DNA of 64,000 nucleotides, taken from assembly GCA_002943765.1 (NCBI GenBank), contig PQWQ01000006.1:248001-312000 (forward strand), written 5' to 3'. The notes beneath the pieces were generated by a model that was not told where the DNA came from, did no database searches, and worked only from the letters and a program-made list of their open reading frames with translations. The position numbers were made by a program, and so were the translations under genes. Below, piece after piece: positions 38,362 through 50,862 of the stretch (its first letter is position 1; each line of letters starts with the position of its first letter). The stretch is from Psoroptes ovis. Taxonomy: Eukaryota > Arthropoda > Arachnida > Sarcoptiformes > Psoroptidae.

Positions 38362-39579
38362 TTATTTATTATCATCATCATCATCGAAATTTAATCTTTT
38401 CACATGTGGTGCAGCATTATCTAAACTGTATAGGTTTGGTCTCTTGCTACCACTAATTGTTGATTCTTGTTGATCATTAGTCGTTGCATTGTTTTCGGAT
38501 GTATTTTTTACTTTTGGTAATAAATGTGCAGGCGTTGGTGGTGGATCATTATGAAAATATGCCATCTGTAATGCTTGCGAACATGTACATCGACGATTAG
38601 GATCTAAGGCAAGAGTCAATTTTATAACTTTTATTAAATCGTCTTTTATTGCTGTGAATATGTTCTCAAATGGTACTGGTTCCATTGGTTTAAATGAGAC
38701 ATAATCAGGCAAATTTGTAACACCAGGCCAATTAGTTTCATTAGGCGTACCAGTTACTTGGAATATTTTCAACAATTGATCTAAATCTGATTGTCCCTGA
38801 AAGAACGGTACCCGTATCACTAATTCTGCAATAATACAACCAACAGCCCATATATCAACACCGGTACCATACATTCGTGCACCATACAATAGCTCAGGTG
38901 CACGATACCAGCGTGTTACTACTTGATTTGTCAATATACGAGTTGGTGAACCAAAAGCTTTTGCTAAACCAAAATCACCAATTTTGAGGACACCGTTGCC
39001 ATCAATCAAAAGATTATTCGGTTTAAGATCACGATGTAAAATCCATTTTGCATGTAAATATTCTAAACCTTTTAATGTCATGATTATATATGATTTAATG
39101 TTGGCCGGTGTTAAAAATATATCCATATCTTTTATGATAACTTCTAAATCGGTCACCATATAATCGAATACCAATGATATTTCAGACACATGACCAAACA
39201 CATCTAAAAGCTTGATATATGAAAAAAAATTAAAATCTCATCAATCAAAGACGCAGAATTACTTACGCCAATAATATTTTCATGTGTCAATTCTTGCAGA
39301 ATTTTTATCTCTCGTAGAGCAGTACGATTGATACCATCTCGTACTTCGAATCTTGATCCAAGTTTGATCTACATTCATAGTCAAAATAAACACATTAAAG
39401 ACAACTTTGGCAAAGAAACCATGGCAAACCTTTTTGACAGCAACAATTTGATCAGTTTGTAAATCTTTTGCCTTATAAACGGTAGCGAATTGTCCTTCGC
39501 CAAGAAATTCAATTTTTTCATAACGTTTTTTTCTTGAATTTCCATCATGATCGTTTCTTGATGATTTTATTTTATTCAT
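38362..39579 (-). CDS. CDK7: Cyclin-dependent kinase 7 (CAK/TFIIH kinase)
   Basis: Minus-strand exons 39579-39430, 39368-39267 and 39210-38362 join to 366 residues (human 346). The kinase phosphorylates the RNA polymerase II C-terminal domain within TFIIH and the T-loops of other CDKs. Visible elements are the glycine loop [16 protein letters not shown] (K49), the CDK7-specific alphaC helix [20 protein letters not shown] (E70), HRDLKPNN (D145), DFG (D163), and the activation loop GSPTR...[16 protein letters not shown] with S172 and T183 at the two phosphorylation sites. The hydrophobic-acidic C-terminus ([12 protein letters not shown]) follows a Ser/Thr/Asn-rich linker and an intact kinase C-lobe. 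ATG 39579 was chosen over the upstream non-ATG open frame. All catalytic residues are present. Confidence 0.97.
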
Positions 39580-42500
39580 TTCGTGAAGCAATTTAGTTTT
39601 TTCGAAGATTTAAAATTTTTTTAATTTAATTCAAAAAAATCAATATTGAATCCAACATGCCAAAACGGCTATTTTGACTATTGATCAAAATGGTAATAAT
39701 TGTTCATATTCGAAAAATGAGATGGCGCTAGCTCAGAGAACTGTCATTTTTTGCGGCAAAATTTAAAATTCAAAATTTAGACCGAAACGATGAAAATTGC
39801 ACAAATCAATTCCATAAAATTGGTCATTGAAAAGACAGACACAGAAAAAAATTGTAATCAAGTAATTGGATTCTGATCAGAATTCTGCGAATAACAAATT
39901 CCAAAATTTCCGACATTTTTTTGCCATATTTTATTTATGGTTGGTTTAATTTTAGTTTTTTAGTTTTTATGCTTAGTTTAGCATGATTTCTTTTCATTTT
40001 TTTTTGTGATTTTGATTTCGACCAATCATCAAGATGATAATTCATACATCGTTTTTGTTTCTTTTTCCATCAATTCTTTTGCGAAGAAAAAAAAATAAAT
40101 TTGAATTATGTGATGATTTAAAAAACATAAATCATTGAATCATTGATCAATTTAATCAATTTTGATTTACAAAGACAATTTTCGTTTTTTTTTTTTTTGT
40201 ATTTAATATCGGAAAATTACATCGATTCCTATTAAGCGTAAAAAATTATAATACAAAATGAATGATTGAAACATTTCTTCAAATATTTGTCTCGAAGTTA
40301 AGCTATATCATTGAATTATAAAGCAGCATTGAATAATGTAATTTTATCAAAAAAAATTATATTTCCTGATTTATCTCCACTCAATTCCAAGATGATTCTG
40401 AATTTTAGAAAATGATGATGATAATAATAATAATTCATAAATTTATTCTAGAAATTAGATCATACAAATTATAGTAATAGAATTAAATACATGATTAGAG
40501 AATTAGCTGCTGCTGAAGATGCTGATACTGTTGCCGCTGGAAAGTTGTCAATTATCAAAAAAAAAGCTAAGGAAATCGCTAAGGGAATTGTGTGTTTGAA
40601 GAAAAAGAATATGATGATAATGATTACGATGATGATGATGATGATGAAAAGAATTGATGAAAATTTTCCTACACACGAATAATAATGATAATCTAAACAC
40701 ATGGTTCGTAACAAAATAGATATTATCATCATCAACATCTTCAGCATCAACATCATCATCGTAATCATCATTATTCGTTAATATATGAGCATCAGCAATT
40801 TTCTCTTTATCATCTCTGATGTTTTGCTCATCATCATTGATCGTTCATTTCAATGTGCAATATGTTTGTGTGTGTTCTAAACTTGATGTGTGAACAACAA
40901 CAACAACAACAACAACAAAATGATTAAATTAAATGAAAAAAAAACATATAAATTACACAATATAATACAGAATACACACAGAATAGTTTTAGTTTAATTC
41001 GCCTATTTGTAAAAATGGTGTTGAACAATGAATAATAAGAATGATAGAATCTGTTTTTCAGATACAAACATACATACTGACACATCAAACAATGAAATCA
41101 ATGAATACTAATTCATGTATATTCATTGTTGGAATATGTGTCTTTGAGCAGATACGAAAATCGTTTGAATCATACGATGAACGAACGAATGAACAAATGA
41201 ATTTGTCCAATTTCACAGAAAGGAAACAAATTGAATCGTAATTGAATATATAAAATGTACAAGGCACAGAAATTATCATCATCATTAGTTAAACATACTA
41301 AGTGATATAATAATAAGGGAATAAACCTCCAGAGTTTGTCAACATATTTCAAATAATTTTTTGCTATTTATTCTCTGCTATTTATGGAAATTGCAAATTT
41401 TGATTCTTGAAACACACATAGACACATACATATACAAATACAAACATTCATAGAACAAACTATATGATGACAATCCAACCATCGATTCAAAGCAATCAAT
41501 ATAATTAAATTTAGTTTTCATTTTTTTTTTCATCGTTTATTTGTCATCGTCATCGTCAACAGCATTTTCAGTTAATTTGGCTATATACACCATCAATGTA
41601 TATCCGTTTCAATGGAATGAAAAAAATTTAGCCTGAATCGATTTGAATCGAAAATTGAATGATAAACGAGCGAAAAAAATCATTGATTCAATTTTTATCT
41701 CAAAGATAAACTTTTTTCACCATTTCAATGATTATGTTCACAAATAATGGCAATCAATTATTTGATTATATTAAATTATCATGATAATAATCATAATGCT
41801 AATAATAGTAATGAATCGAAATATGTGTTTATAATAAATCATTGATTAATTTTTTCTGGTTTATTTTCATTAATTAATTAATGTTGATTGAAAAATTTTG
41901 TCTTTTATCATCAAGTTTGGATGTATAATTAATGAATTAATTAATTCACTTATGAATTACTGAACAAAGTATAATAATTTGATTATAATAATTTTAATCA
42001 AAGAAGATGTTTTTAAACTTGAATTTCTTTTTTCAAATATTGATTTATTATCGAAATAAATGAGTTTGAAATAAATAAATTCGATTCGATTATTTGTACA
42101 AATCGATGACGATAATGACGATGATGGTGATTCAAAAAAAAAGCCATTAATTTTTCGTTTGATCCATTAATTTTGGATCAATATTTGCTTTTATATATGT
42201 TTGCTGTCTATTTTTTATTTGATTTCAATTTTCAATTTCAAAATAACTGAAAAGAAATCGTGATAAAAAACTTAAATTTATAACAAGTGATAGCAACAAC
42301 ATAAGTAGTAGAAGAATCAATTTTAATTCAAAGTTGAAAAAAGAATTGAAATTGAAATTGAAAAATGATTAATTGTTCATTAAAAGATGCTTTCATTTCT
42401 CTCAATTTTATTTTATTTATTATTATTATTATCATTTCAAATTAATTTCAATGAGACATGATTATTTTTTGCAGCCTTTTTTCCTCTTTGTTGACTTTCG

Positions 42501-42930
42501 AACCAAAATCGAAATGATCGATCAATAATGATCGATGATTGGCAATTAAGAAAAATTAAATTTTTCTTAGAAATTTTCAATCATTCAATTGATAGGCAAT
42601 GAATTTAGATAAACGTTTCTTCGTTCAATTTTATTTTATTTAAAATTTTATTTGAAAATTTTTTCAATATAATTATTGGTGTATGTCTGTGTATGTGTGT
42701 TTCGATCAAAATTTCGATTGAATTTTCAATTGTAAGAAGAGTTTTATGACAAATTTTTTTTTCATTATGTGTCCTCTAAGATTTTACAGACAAAAAAAAA
42801 ATTATTGCAAATGAATAAATCGCAATCATGTATATAATAAATATGTTTGAATATGTGAAGAGATAAATGATTGATTTTTGGAAAAAAAAATTTGATTATG
42901 AATCGATTTGGCCAGTCATTGATTGTTTAA
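39580..42930. other. 3.3 kb intergenic region upstream of CDK7, downstream of MNX
   Basis: This is A+T-rich DNA with a (CAA)n microsatellite at about 40,893-40,918 and several GAT/ATC and AAT runs. A less A+T-rich patch at 40,492-40,615 carries a small open frame (listed separately). The open frames near 41,041-41,352 on both strands show no domain. Poly(A) signals for the minus-strand MNX gene would lie just below 42,930. Confidence 0.5.
40452..40682 (+). other. Isolated small open frame with normal amino-acid composition
   Basis: Reading from a TTCTAG acceptor-like site at 40446-40451, a frame stays open for 76 codons to the stop at 40682, with an ATG at 40491. It encodes an amphipathic stretch including RELAAAEDADTVAAGKLSII and KKKAKEIAKGIVCLKKK. 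After that it degenerates into Met repeats from an ATGATG run. The coding-like part is less A+T-rich than its flanks. There is no matching donor, second exon or recognised domain. It could be a lone exon, a small peptide gene, or chance; the reverse strand is also open. Confidence 0.2.
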
Positions 42931-45900
42931 TTACTTGTAATATCCTCTTGATTCAATCCATGATAACATGGAATTATGTAAATGATGATGATTTAATGAA
43001 TTAATTGCATGATGATGATGATGATGTGCTGCAAGATGGTCTAATAATAATGGATTTTCAATCGATTGTTGTTTCAATGTTGTTGATGATGATGATGATG
43101 ATTTATATGGTGATAATTTTGTAGCATTTATTAAATGATCATCGATTGTCAATTTACTAGATACGGATGATGGTGATGCCGATGATGAGGCGGATGTTGT
43201 TGATGATGATGATGAACGATGATTATTAATATTACCATTTATTATTGATAATGGTTTATTCGTTCCATCATCATCATCATTATCATTAATATTATTATTA
43301 TCAATAGAATTATTTGAATTATTATCATCCGAATCATAATCATCATTTTCTTCACTTATTGATAAATGTTCATCACTTGAATCATGATTAATCATTGTTG
43401 TTGATACTGTTGCCGTTATACCATCCTTATTATTATTATTCATATTATTAATGACAATTGATTTTGAATTTTGCTGCTGCTGTTGTTGTTTAGCTTCTTG
43501 TGCAGTTTTTTTACTACGTTTCCATTTCATTCGACGATTTTGAAACCAAATTTTCACCTATTTTTTTATGTGAAAAATACATTCAAGATGTTTGATTTAT
43601 TATTATTATTATTATTATTATTTTTTGTAAAAAATAAATATTTAGAATGAACAAATAAATAGAGGAGAAAATAGTTGAAAAATCACCAAATTTTTCAATC
43701 AAAAATTGAACAATTACAATGATCAAGTGTGAAATTCCGAACTTTACCCGAAAAAGTAACCGAAATTTTCAAGTATATTAAAGACACGTGCGTGTGTGCG
43801 TGTGCATGAAGCTTTTCATTTGTCAACATCAACAACATTGTCAATCGAAAAACATCATCAAGTCAAAATACTTTTTTTTCATTCACATTTAAAATTCTCT
43901 GTTCAACATTTGAAAATCTAGAAGTGCTTCTTATTTGAAAAAAATTCTTAAATTCTTTACCATTTAGTCTATGTGATCCAATTAATTTAATGGAATCATC
44001 ATTTGACTTTAATTAAAATAAATTTATAAAAAAGTGAAGTAACTTTGTGTTAGGTACTTAAACTTAAACTCGATAAAACTTATGAAAAAAATAAAAGCAT
44101 ATGGCCAATTTTTTTTTTTTTTTTTGGTGAATAGAAATCAAATTCTAATAAAATGATAAAATGCACATCAACCAATGAATTTTAATGGCCAACACGTGAC
44201 ATTTGTGCTATTTTCGCACGATTTTTTCTCTCTTGAATCAATAGAGAATTTTTTTCAATGTAAAAAAAAAAATTTCAATTCAGAACCGAAATAAAAATGG
44301 CATTTAATGAAATTAAAATCTCAGATCTAATCGGATGAACTATTAGAAATTATTCTTTACCTGTGTTTCAGACAATTGCAAATTGGTAGCCACTTCAAAA
44401 CGTTTTGGTCTTGATAAATATTTATTCGTACGGAATTGATTTTCCAATTCCAATAATTGTTGACTTGTAAAAGCAGTACGTGGACGACGTGATTTACCGA
44501 TTATCGTTGCCGTTCCTGCTGTCGATGCCGATGATGATGATGATTGCTGATGATTTGCTTGTCCTGTTGTAAAAATTAAAACAAGAAAAAAATGTAAGTG
44601 AATTTATTTATTACACAGAAATTATACGAATTCAATGTGTGTTCACAAATCGTTCATCCATATTTTATTTTATTTTATCATAATGTAATTGAATTTTTTC
44701 AATTCAATTCAATTTTCATTATTCAAAATCATAAATAAAAATTAACATTATATGAATATTATTACACTTGAAATGATCATCGATTTCGTTCGGTAATTGA
44801 TTGTCAATTCACCAGAGTCAATGCTTAATGTGAAACAGTATTTTCTCTTTTATTCAAGAATTTTATTAGCATTTTTGGTCACCAGTGTCACATACGTTTT
44901 TTTTTGGTGCAAAATTGGAAAAATGAACAGTAAATATATGAACATTCAGAGTAAAAAAAATGGCATCCAAAGAGTAAATAAAGAGAAAAATAAATAAATT
45001 CATATTTGTATTCAATTCTCAAGAGATAATGACTGATGATGACTATGATGATTATGATGATATGATATGATATTATTATGAATTAATAATAATAAAAATA
45101 ATATGAAACAATATTTTGCAGCGAATTTCATTTATTGTGATTCTCTATTGTTATTGAAATTATAACCATCATTATCGCCGTATTTTTTCGCTCTTAATAA
45201 TCATTTGAATTGTTGAATTGATGAATGAGTAAATGTGTGTGGTGTATGGAATTTAATTCAGATCGTTTTTAGTGTATTTAAATATTTTAACCGTATTTAA
45301 TGTGTGCATTATTTGTGATATAAATATGTGCCTTGTGAACAACTTGTGAAATTAAATTACTTTCAAACTAATATTACATTTCCATATTACTATTAAAACA
45401 TACTGCTCTCATTATTGTTGCATTGAAATCAGCATCAACATTGACGATTGTAGAGAGTAATACAATTGAGAGTAACAAATGATAATAATAATAATAATCA
45501 TTTACAAATTCAATTCAAATTGAAGCAAAAATAATTCAATTCAATTTAATTTTGGTTTTTTTCTCGCTTTCGCTCTCTCAATTTGCTCAAATATAACAAT
45601 AAAATAATAATAATGATATTGCAATAAACACCCGAATAATGAATATAATGATAAGCATTGCACGTATGTCAGGCGTTAATTCTAATAATTTCTTATTTCA
45701 TTCTATTTTTCACTTTTCAATTTGTATTTTTATTTTTATTTTTTTCGGTTAAAAAGGCCATCTGTCATTGTTGGAATGATGAATATTGATGATGATGCTG
45801 GTGATGATAGTAATCACCACAAAACTATTTATAATATATTAAATCAAACATAACAATATGTGTTTGTGAATGTGTGAAATGATCGTATTAAACATCGATA

Positions 45901-48900
45901 TAAATACATATAAATTGTCGTTTGTGACAATTAAAAATTGTGTGAAATTGTCTCGTTTCGTTCATTTTGACATTTTTTGCTTCTCTCTTTTTTCTTTTTG
46001 ATTGAATCGAAAAAATTCAGAATCGATTCAATGATTGAATTCAGAATTGGCAGATTCATTGGAAATTTTTTTTTATTATTTCACAATTGAATAACTAATT
46101 GACAATGATTATTTGCTTATTTGATTTACATTTTGTCACATTTTTTTTTATTCTAAATAAACGATGATTCAATGAATAAATAAAAAATTAATCTAAAAAA
46201 ATCATCATATGGTGATTTACAATGAATATTTTCATCGGTTATAATCAATGATTATCAATAATGATTACAAATTCATATCAAATTCAATGTTTATGTTGTT
46301 TCAATTCAATTTTTCAAAGTATATTTTGGTGATTATCATCAGCAATGATAATGTTTATTTATTTATTTATTAATTCGCAATTTTTCATTGGGTACCATAT
46401 GGATTCAAATAGTGAAATGAAATACAAAGAATTCACGAATTAGAATCGATTGTAATTTTTGTTCTAGCTATCCACTATTTACTCTCTCTAATTTAAATTG
46501 AATTAAAATTGATCCATAGATTCATAGCTGAAACTGGGCATTACTTTTGTTTTAATTATGTTTACTTTGCAAATAATTTGTTCCAAAAAAAAAAAAAAAA
46601 AAAAAAACGATTCGAAAAATGAAAATCGACCGAAATCAATTGAATCAATCAATCGATGTTGTTGTTAATGAATCGACTAAATTTTCTTCTAATATTGAAA
46701 TTGAAGCAAAATTTATCTAATTTTGTTTAATTTGAAATTTCAATTTTCGGAACATTTGCACCACTCAAATTCAAATTCATTAACTTTTCATTTGTTTTTT
46801 TTTCTTTCTCCTCGATAAAATTGATTCTTTTTGCTTTCAAATTACAACAACGAGAAAAATAATGATAATTTTCATTAAACATAATCACATTTTGCTTCAT
46901 TTTGAGCGAACAAATAAACTTTTATTATCATAATCATCATCATCATCATCATTTATTACCATTTATTATTATGATTATTATTTGTTAATTTCATACAGAA
47001 AAAAATACATGAAATTAAATAAATGAAACTAATTTTGAAGCTAACAACAAACATAAATTTCATTCAAACAAATAAACAAACACAAAAATAATCAACTAAA
47101 TAATGATGATTATAATTTAGTTAAATATAAATAAATGAATTCATTCATTCATTCATCACAACATTATATTTCGATATTTGAAAACTATGAAGCTTCAGAT
47201 GAGCTTTTTTTTCACTGAATAACTCTCTAATTCACGCCTTGGGCATAAAAATAATCAGCAAACGACGATGATGATGATGATGACGATGTTCAATACATAT
47301 ATTCAATTTGTTGATTATGTTGATAAATTAATGTAATGTAATGTGTATGTGTGTGTGCTCGTGTGTATTTGTATTTGAAGCCAATTCGCTCCGTTATAAA
47401 TGGATCAACAAATAAAGCGCAAAAAAAATTTATTTTCTTTTGTGCTTAGCTTTATTTGATAAAAAGAAAATAAAATAATCAATTCATTAAAACATACACA
47501 TATTGACAATACATAGGAATTATGCGAGTGCATTTATTATTATATACTTTAGATTTTACAAAAAAAAATTTTGATGAAGAATTTTCAGCGTTCATTAACG
47601 AATAAGAAAATCCTATTAGATTCTCGTTATTGTTTGATATTTGCTAATTTTTTCGGAAATATTTCGAAATTTTTCATTGATTCATTCATTGATTTGGCTA
47701 TTTTGCATATATTTTCGCTGATAATCAGCGAGAAAATTTTTTAGCAAAAATTTGATGATTATTTCCAATGAAAAAAAAATTCATGATTGAAACCCAGATG
47801 GTTTCCAATAGTTTTAACGTTGCATTACTGCATTATTATGATACACAGACATTCACATTTTGATTGAGGTGCAAACAAGTAAAACATTTTTCACCGAAAT
47901 TATTCCAAAGTATTTATGCAAACATACAAGAAATTATAAATGAATGATTATATGAATGAATGAATGAATAAATCAATAAATAAATACAAAATAAATATGA
48001 TTATAATTGTCAAATGTGTGTTGAAAATGTATTAAAATATACATTCAATTCATTCATTTTTTTTTGCTGAACTTTGAATATTTCGGTTTTTTTTTGTTTT
48101 GTTTTGTTTTCATCTTTGACAAAAATTTTTTTTCTTTGTAAATTCATCGATTAACTTGGATTTTTTTTCGTTTTTTTTTTGTTTATTTGTTTAGTTACCG
48201 TGATAGTTTTTTAGTTGTTTGTGATTGGTATTGATTCAATAAGGTCCAGTTTTTGTCGTTATCACGAGACTATACATGACCACAATATTTTATTTCAGAA
48301 CTCGGACCTAAAACTTTGACCCAAAACAAAACGAAAAAGTAAATATTCGCTTCTGTATGTGTGTATTGTTATTATTATTTGATTGAATGATTAGCATGTC
48401 GTCCATATAATAATTTTGAACAATAAACATTGGTCAAACGTGTGCCATATATCAAAATCATAATAATAATAGATTTATCAGTTTGTTTGTGCGTTTTATT
48501 AGCATAACAATTGAATTATTATTATTATAATCATCAATATTGATTCAATTTTTCATTTCATTTGGCAAATGAACCTTGTCACATTTCATTTATTCGATTT
48601 ATTCATACATTCAATTCATTCATCAATTTTATTCAAATTTAGCTTTTTTATATTTATTCGTTATTGATTGATCCATATGTGCCTGTAAATGTGTGTGGTC
48701 GTAAATATGTTACGAATAGAACTCATATGAGTAGAAATATCGGCGAAAAAAAAAATCATTCATTTTCCATCAATGAAATTCAATTAATTAATTGGATTTA
48801 TTATTTACTGGTGGTTGGATTTTCGAATCTCTGGATATATTTCTGTATTTTTTGTGCATATCATAAGCGTACGATATCATAGATTAGCCATCGTATGATA

Positions 48901-50862
48901 AGATAATTTGATCATAATTCAAATTAATTAATCATTCAAATTGAAGGAAAATGATTAAATATCGAAAATCCGGTAACAATTAAGATCAAATTACAGAGAA
49001 ACGAATGATAATATTGAGAAATTTTATTAATTTTCAATATGGATTTTCGTACCTCAAAAATTAAATCCAATTAAACTGAAAATTATTGATCTTTCTTGAT
49101 GGTTGCAAATAATCACAATCATTATTACAATCGTAATTAAATAAATATAACAAATAACAAATCAACCAATCAATCAAATAATTGTTATTGTCATATCTTT
49201 TATACTCAAATTTGTCACTCACTCACTTTCAATGATTTTTGAGATATTAAATATTTGATAATAATTATAATCATTTTCACACCACTTTTTTTTGTACATC
49301 AAATTACAATGAAATTGATTTTAGGTGATATATGATCAAATATTTTTGAAAAATTGAAGTGAAAACGATTAACTTGTTATTATTATTGATTTATATTAAA
49401 TACAAATAAATATAAATCAATCAAATGTAACGAGAAAATTTGTTTACTTGATCGTTTTATCACCTGTGATATGCTATTACACACATAGATACAATTATTT
49501 CTTTGATTGTCAATTGATTCAATCAAATTAGAGATTAGATTATTGAGATTATTTAGATTTTTTGATAATTATACGCTGTCAATCAAAGTGAATATTATAA
49601 GGTTCAATTTACTTCAATTCACCTGTGTTTGTGTGTGTGCGTAATAAAATATTTATTTTTGAAATCAATATTTCAAATCATGAGTGCTTGTTTGATTTGT
49701 TAACATCAGAACATGCTTCTATTTGGTGGATAATAAATCAAGTTAAATATTTCATCGATTTTCTTATGCCAAAATTTTATTCATTCAAATCAGGGAAATT
49801 TGATGAATTTCAATGAATTTTCAATGGTTTTGTTCAATATTTTTGGCGAATAATCAAGTGAAAATAAAAATAAAACTTACCACAAAGCATTTCTTTTGCA
49901 AACCATTCATATGCAGCTTTATGACCATTTTCACCGCCAATAGTTGATGCTGCAGCTGCAGCAGCCGCAGCAAACGCCGCTATCGATTTGTTGCTACTGT
50001 TGTTATTGGTAATTGTATTCACTGATGATGATGTATCATTATTATTTGATCCAGTAATATGATGAAATGCTGAATGTAATGCATGTGGATCGGTGAAAAA
50101 TGGTAAATTTGAAAATATTGAAGCTGCAGTAGTTGTAGCTGTTGTTGTTGCGGCAGTTGAAGATGATGATGATTTAGTACAGCCATTATTATTTGCTTGT
50201 GATAAATAATTTCCATCTTGAGCATTCAATGATGATGGAGATTGAAATATTGATGATGATGATGATCGATAAATTGATTGATGATTCGGATGTTGAGCTA
50301 ACAACGGAATGGCTGCGGCCGCTGTTGATGTTTGTAAATGTTGCGGAAACCATGAATCAATCTTTTTTAATCTATCGAAACCATTCATCATTAGTGATAA
50401 ATTATTATTACTATCATTGTTTATGCTTGATTTCGATGTCGTTGATTCGGGTGACTTGGATTGTTCATCATCGCCATCGTTGATTTCATTGTCTTGATTG
50501 TTATCGTTACATGAATGATTAATTAAATTTTTAGTTTTATTAATTTTATTATTTTTATCATTATTATTGTTAGCTAATAAAGCATCAATACAAAAATTTG
50601 ATGAAATTTTTTTCGATTTCATTACCGGTGATGATGAAGATGCCGAAGATGATGATGATGATAAAGAATTGATCATTATTTCATTTGCATATAATTTCTT
50701 CATTGATTGATTATCATCAATTATCGATAATAATGGTGATGAAGGTGTCGATGTTGGTGATGGCATCGATGATGATTCAGATGATGATGGTGATGGTGAT
50801 GAATTATTCGATAATGATTCAGATGAATTCGATTTATTATTATTATCTAATTTTACCGACAT
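42931..50862 (-). CDS. exex (MNX): MNX/Hb9 homeobox transcription factor (exex)
   Basis: Minus-strand exons 50862-49881, 44563-44361 and 43557-42931 join to 603 residues. The homeodomain (about 352-411) reads [20 protein letters not shown], then [20 protein letters not shown], then [19 protein letters not shown]. This is the MNX1/HB9/exex type; Q50 is present, and the intron falls between homeodomain residues 44 and 45, a common site. NFCIDALLA at residues 89-97 matches the N-terminal FxIDALLA Engrailed-homology-like motif of MNX proteins. Hb9/exex specifies motor-neuron identity and, in vertebrates, pancreas. Flanking regions are Ser/Asn/Ala-rich with a poly-Ala run near residue 310. Intron 1 is 5.3 kb, unusual in this compact window and suggestive of embedded regulatory DNA. 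ATG 50862 is the first in frame; a non-ATG frame extends to 50913. Confidence 0.95.
43558..44360 (-). other. MNX intron 2
   Basis: This 803-nt intron divides the homeodomain. It contains a (TTA)n microsatellite at about 43,598-43,621 and several poly-T runs. No other structure is recognised. Confidence 0.7.
46585..46607 (+). repeat. 23-nt poly(A) tract
   Basis: An uninterrupted run of 23 A residues lies within MNX intron 1. No target-site duplication or retroposed sequence is evident upstream, so it is listed only as a homopolymer. Confidence 0.8.
47715..47731. repeat. Palindrome TCGCTGAT-A-ATCAGCGA
   Basis: Perfect 8-bp arms around a single A, with partial extension on both sides (TTTTCGCTGAT and ATCAGCGAGAAAA). 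It is G+C-richer than the surrounding intron. It could be a dimeric factor-binding site or chance. Confidence 0.5.

Larger units (their letters stand above)
44564..49880 (-). other. MNX intron 1 (5.3 kb)
   Basis: By far the longest intron in the window. The donor (GTAAGT on the minus strand) abuts 49881 and the acceptor ACAACAG abuts 44563, in matching phase. Contents are A+T-rich with a 23-nt poly(A) at 46,585-46,607, ATG/CAT trinucleotide runs near 46,930 and 47,270, TG runs near 47,346, and a near-palindrome at 47,715-47,731. The open frames 44797-44997, 48664-48882 and 49625-49816 show no domain. Its length beside a developmental homeobox gene suggests enhancers, but I cannot point to one. 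Confidence 0.55.

Noticed and set aside
46585..46607. Poly(A) tract considered as a retroposon tail
   Set aside because: No preceding coding or RNA-like sequence and no flanking target-site duplication is visible.
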